In this document: one piece after another, positions 62,301 to 64,000 of the stretch
Layout of the letters: the number at the start of each line of letters is the position of its first letter
Numbering within the stretch: the stretch's first letter is position 1
Assembly: GCA_910574345.1 (NCBI GenBank)
Contig: CAJSZV010000024.1
Span: 1 to 64,000, forward strand
Origin: Clostridiaceae bacterium
GTDB taxonomy: Bacteria > Bacillota > Clostridia > Lachnospirales > Lachnospiraceae
DNA: 64,000 bases
Direction of reading: 5' to 3'
Notes under the pieces: model-generated
Told to the model about the DNA's origin: nothing
Seen by the model: only the letters and a program-made list of their open reading frames with translations
Databases searched by the model: none
Position numbers and translations under genes: made by a program

Positions 62301-63128
62301 ATGAGAATCAGCAAAGTAATAAATAATAACGTCTTAAGCGCTGTAGACGATACCGGATCGGAAGTGGTGGTCATGGGAAAAGGCATTGGCTACCACATGA
62401 AGAAGGGGATGGAGATCCCTAAGGAAAACATCGAAAAAATTTTCCGTCTGGAAAGTCCGGGAGCGGTGAGTAAGTTCAGGGATCTGCTGGAGAAGATGCC
62501 TTTGGAACATCTTCAGATTTCCGCGGAGATCATTGAGTATGCCAGGAATGTGCTGAACCGGAAGCTGAACGAGAGTATTTATCTTACATTGACAGACCAT
62601 ATTAATTTTTCCATTGAGCGGTTTGAAAAGTGTATGATGTTCAGCAATCCCTTAATTCGGGAAGTGAAGAGTTTTTATAAGCAGGAATACCTGGTGGGGG
62701 AATATGCCATTGCCCTTATTGAGAAAAAACTGGGGATTCGGCTGCCTGTGGACGAGGCAGCCTCCATCGCTCTTCACATCGTCAATGCGGAGTACAACAT
62801 TAAGATGCGTGACACCATTGATATCACCAATCTGATACAGGAGGTGCTGGGCATCATCCGCTCCTATTTTTCCATGGAGCTGGAAGAGACGTCCATAAGC
62901 TATGAGAGGCTCATTACCCACTTGCGGTTTTTGGCGGAGCGGATCTACTGCAAGGAGATGCTGGGCGGTGAGATCCCGGAGTTCTGTGAGATGATCGCCA
63001 GGCTTTACCCGGAGGAATATCAGTGCAGTCTTAAGATCCGGGATCATATACAGAAGACATATGAGCACTATGTAACTGATGAGGAAGTATCATATTTAGC
63101 CGTGCATATCAAACGGGTGCGGGTATAA
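62301..63128 (+). CDS. BglG/LicT-family transcriptional antiterminator
   Basis: A 275-residue protein: N-terminal RNA-binding CAT domain (1-56; ISKVINNNVLSAVDDTGSE) and two PTS regulation domains with conserved histidines (TDHINFSIERF about 99; ALHIVNAEYN about 162; LITHLRFLAERI about 209; AVHIKRVRV at the end). It binds the RAT just upstream, controlling its own operon in response to PTS phosphorylation. Confidence 0.93.
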   Translation: MRISKVINNNVLSAVDDTGSEVVVMGKGIGYHMKKGMEIPKENIEKIFRLESPGAVSKFRDLLEKMPLEHLQISAEIIEYARNVLNRKLNESIYLTLTDHINFSIERFEKCMMFSNPLIREVKSFYKQEYLVGEYAIALIEKKLGIRLPVDEAASIALHIVNAEYNIKMRDTIDITNLIQEVLGIIRSYFSMELEETSISYERLITHLRFLAERIYCKEMLGGEIPEFCEMIARLYPEEYQCSLKIRDHIQKTYEHYVTDEEVSYLAVHIKRVRV

Positions 63129-63139
63129 AGAGAGGAGCG

Positions 63140-63637
63140 GTGAAGTTGTTTGGTTCGTTGAAGAAATTGTTTGGCGGCGAAAGCGGGGAGAAGAAGCAGA
63201 TTCTGGCACCGGTTTCCGGCCGGGCCATCCCCATGAAAGAGGTGGCAGACCCTACTTTCAGCCAGGAGATTTTAGGCAAGGGGGTGGCTATTGTTCCCAC
63301 AGAAGGGGTGATCGTGGCTCCGGCTTCCGGGGAGGTTGCGGTGATGTTCGAGACCGGCCATGCGGTGAGCATCAAGACGGATTTTGGGGCGGAGCTTATT
63401 GTCCATGTGGGACTGGATACAGTGAATCTGAAAGGCCAGTACTTTAAGCCCCATGTATCCCAGGGGGATAAGGTGAAGGCCGGCGATGTGCTGGTGGAGG
63501 TAGAACTGGATAAGGTGAAGGAAGCGGGCTATGATGTGACCACACCGGTGATTATCTGTAATACGCCAAGCTTCCCCGACATGGTTTGTCACAGCGGTAT
63601 GGAGGTAAAAGCTTTGGATCAGATTATCGAATTATAG
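63140..63637 (+). CDS. crr: PTS glucose-type IIA component
   Basis: A 165-residue EIIA-Glc domain protein. Active His89 lies in ELIVHVGLDTV and the partner His74 in ETGHAVSI; the ILAPVSGRAIPM start and GDVLVEVELDKV are conserved. It begins with GTG at 63140 after GAGGAG. It passes phosphate from HPr to the IIBC permease that begins at 63970. Confidence 0.93.
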   Translation: MKLFGSLKKLFGGESGEKKQILAPVSGRAIPMKEVADPTFSQEILGKGVAIVPTEGVIVAPASGEVAVMFETGHAVSIKTDFGAELIVHVGLDTVNLKGQYFKPHVSQGDKVKAGDVLVEVELDKVKEAGYDVTTPVIICNTPSFPDMVCHSGMEVKALDQIIEL

Positions 63638-63645
63638 GTGATGTT

Positions 63646-63906
63646 ATGCTTAAGAGAAAGGTTATCTTAGGAGACCTGGAAGGGATTCATGCAAGAAATT
63701 CGGCAAAGATTGTTATGATCTGCCGGGATACGGAAGCTTTTGTGAGATTGGAGTACATGGGCGAGGCTGCAGATGGGGGAAACATTCTGGAAATTATGTC
63801 TTTAAAAGCCCGGTACGGAGACGAGATTTTGGTGACAACAGACGGATTACAGGAGCAAAAAGCCATGGAGGAGATTGAAAAAGTTTTGGGAGACAGCATG
63901 ATTTAA
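63646..63906 (+). CDS. HPr-like phosphocarrier lacking Ser46
   Basis: An 86-residue HPr-fold protein, start ATG 63646 after AGGTGATG (a longer frame from 63586 lies inside crr). GIHARNSA keeps the phosphorylated His15 and Arg17, but Pro18 is Asn. The regulatory site is changed: GGNILEIMSLKA has Asn46 where HPr has Ser46. So it can carry phosphate for the PTS but should not be a substrate of HPr kinase. Likely a dedicated carrier for this operon and not the general HPr. Confidence 0.85.
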   Translation: MLKRKVILGDLEGIHARNSAKIVMICRDTEAFVRLEYMGEAADGGNILEIMSLKARYGDEILVTTDGLQEQKAMEEIEKVLGDSMI

Positions 63907-63969
63907 ATTCCAAAAGGGATTTAAATAAACCAAGCAGGCAGCTTTTGCTGCAGGAAAGGAGTTTTTATT

Positions 63970-64000
63970 ATGATGAAGTATTTTCAGAAACTTGGCAAGG
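63970..64000 (+). CDS. PTS glucose/N-acetylglucosamine-type IIBC permease, 5' end only
   Basis: The window ends after the first ten codons (MMKYFQKLGK), preceded by AAAGGAG. Such a start is typical of the IIC domain of glucose/GlcNAc-type permeases, and IIA and an HPr-like protein precede it. The rest lies outside the window. Confidence 0.6.
   Translation, partial: MMKYFQKLGK

Noticed and set aside
1-64000. CRISPR array, tRNA or rRNA genes
   Set aside because: No evenly spaced 25-40-bp repeats with unique spacers, no cloverleaf and no 16S/23S marks were recognised by eye; a tRNAscan/CRISPR search would be decisive.

Overview
The window looks like a chromosomal piece of a spore-forming, gut-type Firmicute of the Lachnospiraceae / Clostridium cluster XIVa kind. 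The reasons are: strong AGGAGG ribosome sites; a dnaG-rpoD-trmK-NIF3 housekeeping block; an intact sporulation sigma-K gene; bacterial (Firmicute) PTS and BglG/LicT-type control; ABC sugar importers lacking their own ATPase; and enzymes for host mucin/milk glycans. The genus assignment is inference; no rRNA gene is present.

Layout. 1-2.8 kb: a 5'-truncated TctA-type permease fused by ATGA overlap to a sulfatase. 2.9-11.7 kb: a galacto-N-biose/lacto-N-biose locus: nucleotidyltransferase, NahK-like N-acetylhexosamine kinase, AraC regulator, GH112 phosphorylase, and an ABC importer (lipoprotein plus two permeases). Two promoters in it carry the same TACAAAT direct repeats spaced 21 bp. 11.7-19.2 kb: a TetR regulator with a near-perfect operator, an MMPL/RND exporter, a 1071-residue GLUG-repeat surface protein, a small HTH protein, and an AraC regulator. 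19.3-21.3 kb: an FAD/FMN fumarate-reductase-like lipoprotein. 21.5-28.8 kb: housekeeping genes dgt, dnaG, rpoD, trmK (apparently starting at ATA), NIF3-like and a TGS-uridine kinase. 28.9-34 kb: flavodoxin-like reductase, RpiR regulator, a hairpin-rich intergenic element, and the fruK-fruA operon. 34.1-35.1 kb: an AT-rich three-gene DUF3990 module inserted just upstream of rnpB (RNase P RNA, 35170-35515). 35.6-36.9 kb: pyrBI. 37.1-41 kb: MacB-type ABC system with an unusual secreted adaptor-like protein. 41.0-41.6 kb: a pair of inverted, covarying folded elements. 41.6-43.7 kb: a ZTP riboswitch controlling a split purine pair (IMP cyclohydrolase and AICAR transformylase). 43.8-53.9 kb: a sialic-acid-type locus (RpiR, MFS, ABC importer, epimerase, NanA, FAD oxidoreductase, GntR/LacI regulator). 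54.0-62.0 kb: sigK followed by a 7.4-kb accessory island bounded by an 83-bp imperfect duplication of the sigK 3' end; the island holds two three-gene operons (GHKL ATPase module; DUF262/DUF3696 module) that look like uncharacterised defence systems. 62.1-64 kb: RAT antiterminator site, LicT-type antiterminator, IIA-Glc, an HPr lacking Ser46, and the start of a glucose/GlcNAc-type PTS IIBC.

The strongest candidates for something undescribed are (a) the sigK-inserted island and its two operons and (b) the inverted pair of ~140-nt elements at 41084-41510, whose stems differ in sequence but keep pairing. No tRNA, CRISPR array, IS transposase or integrase gene was found.
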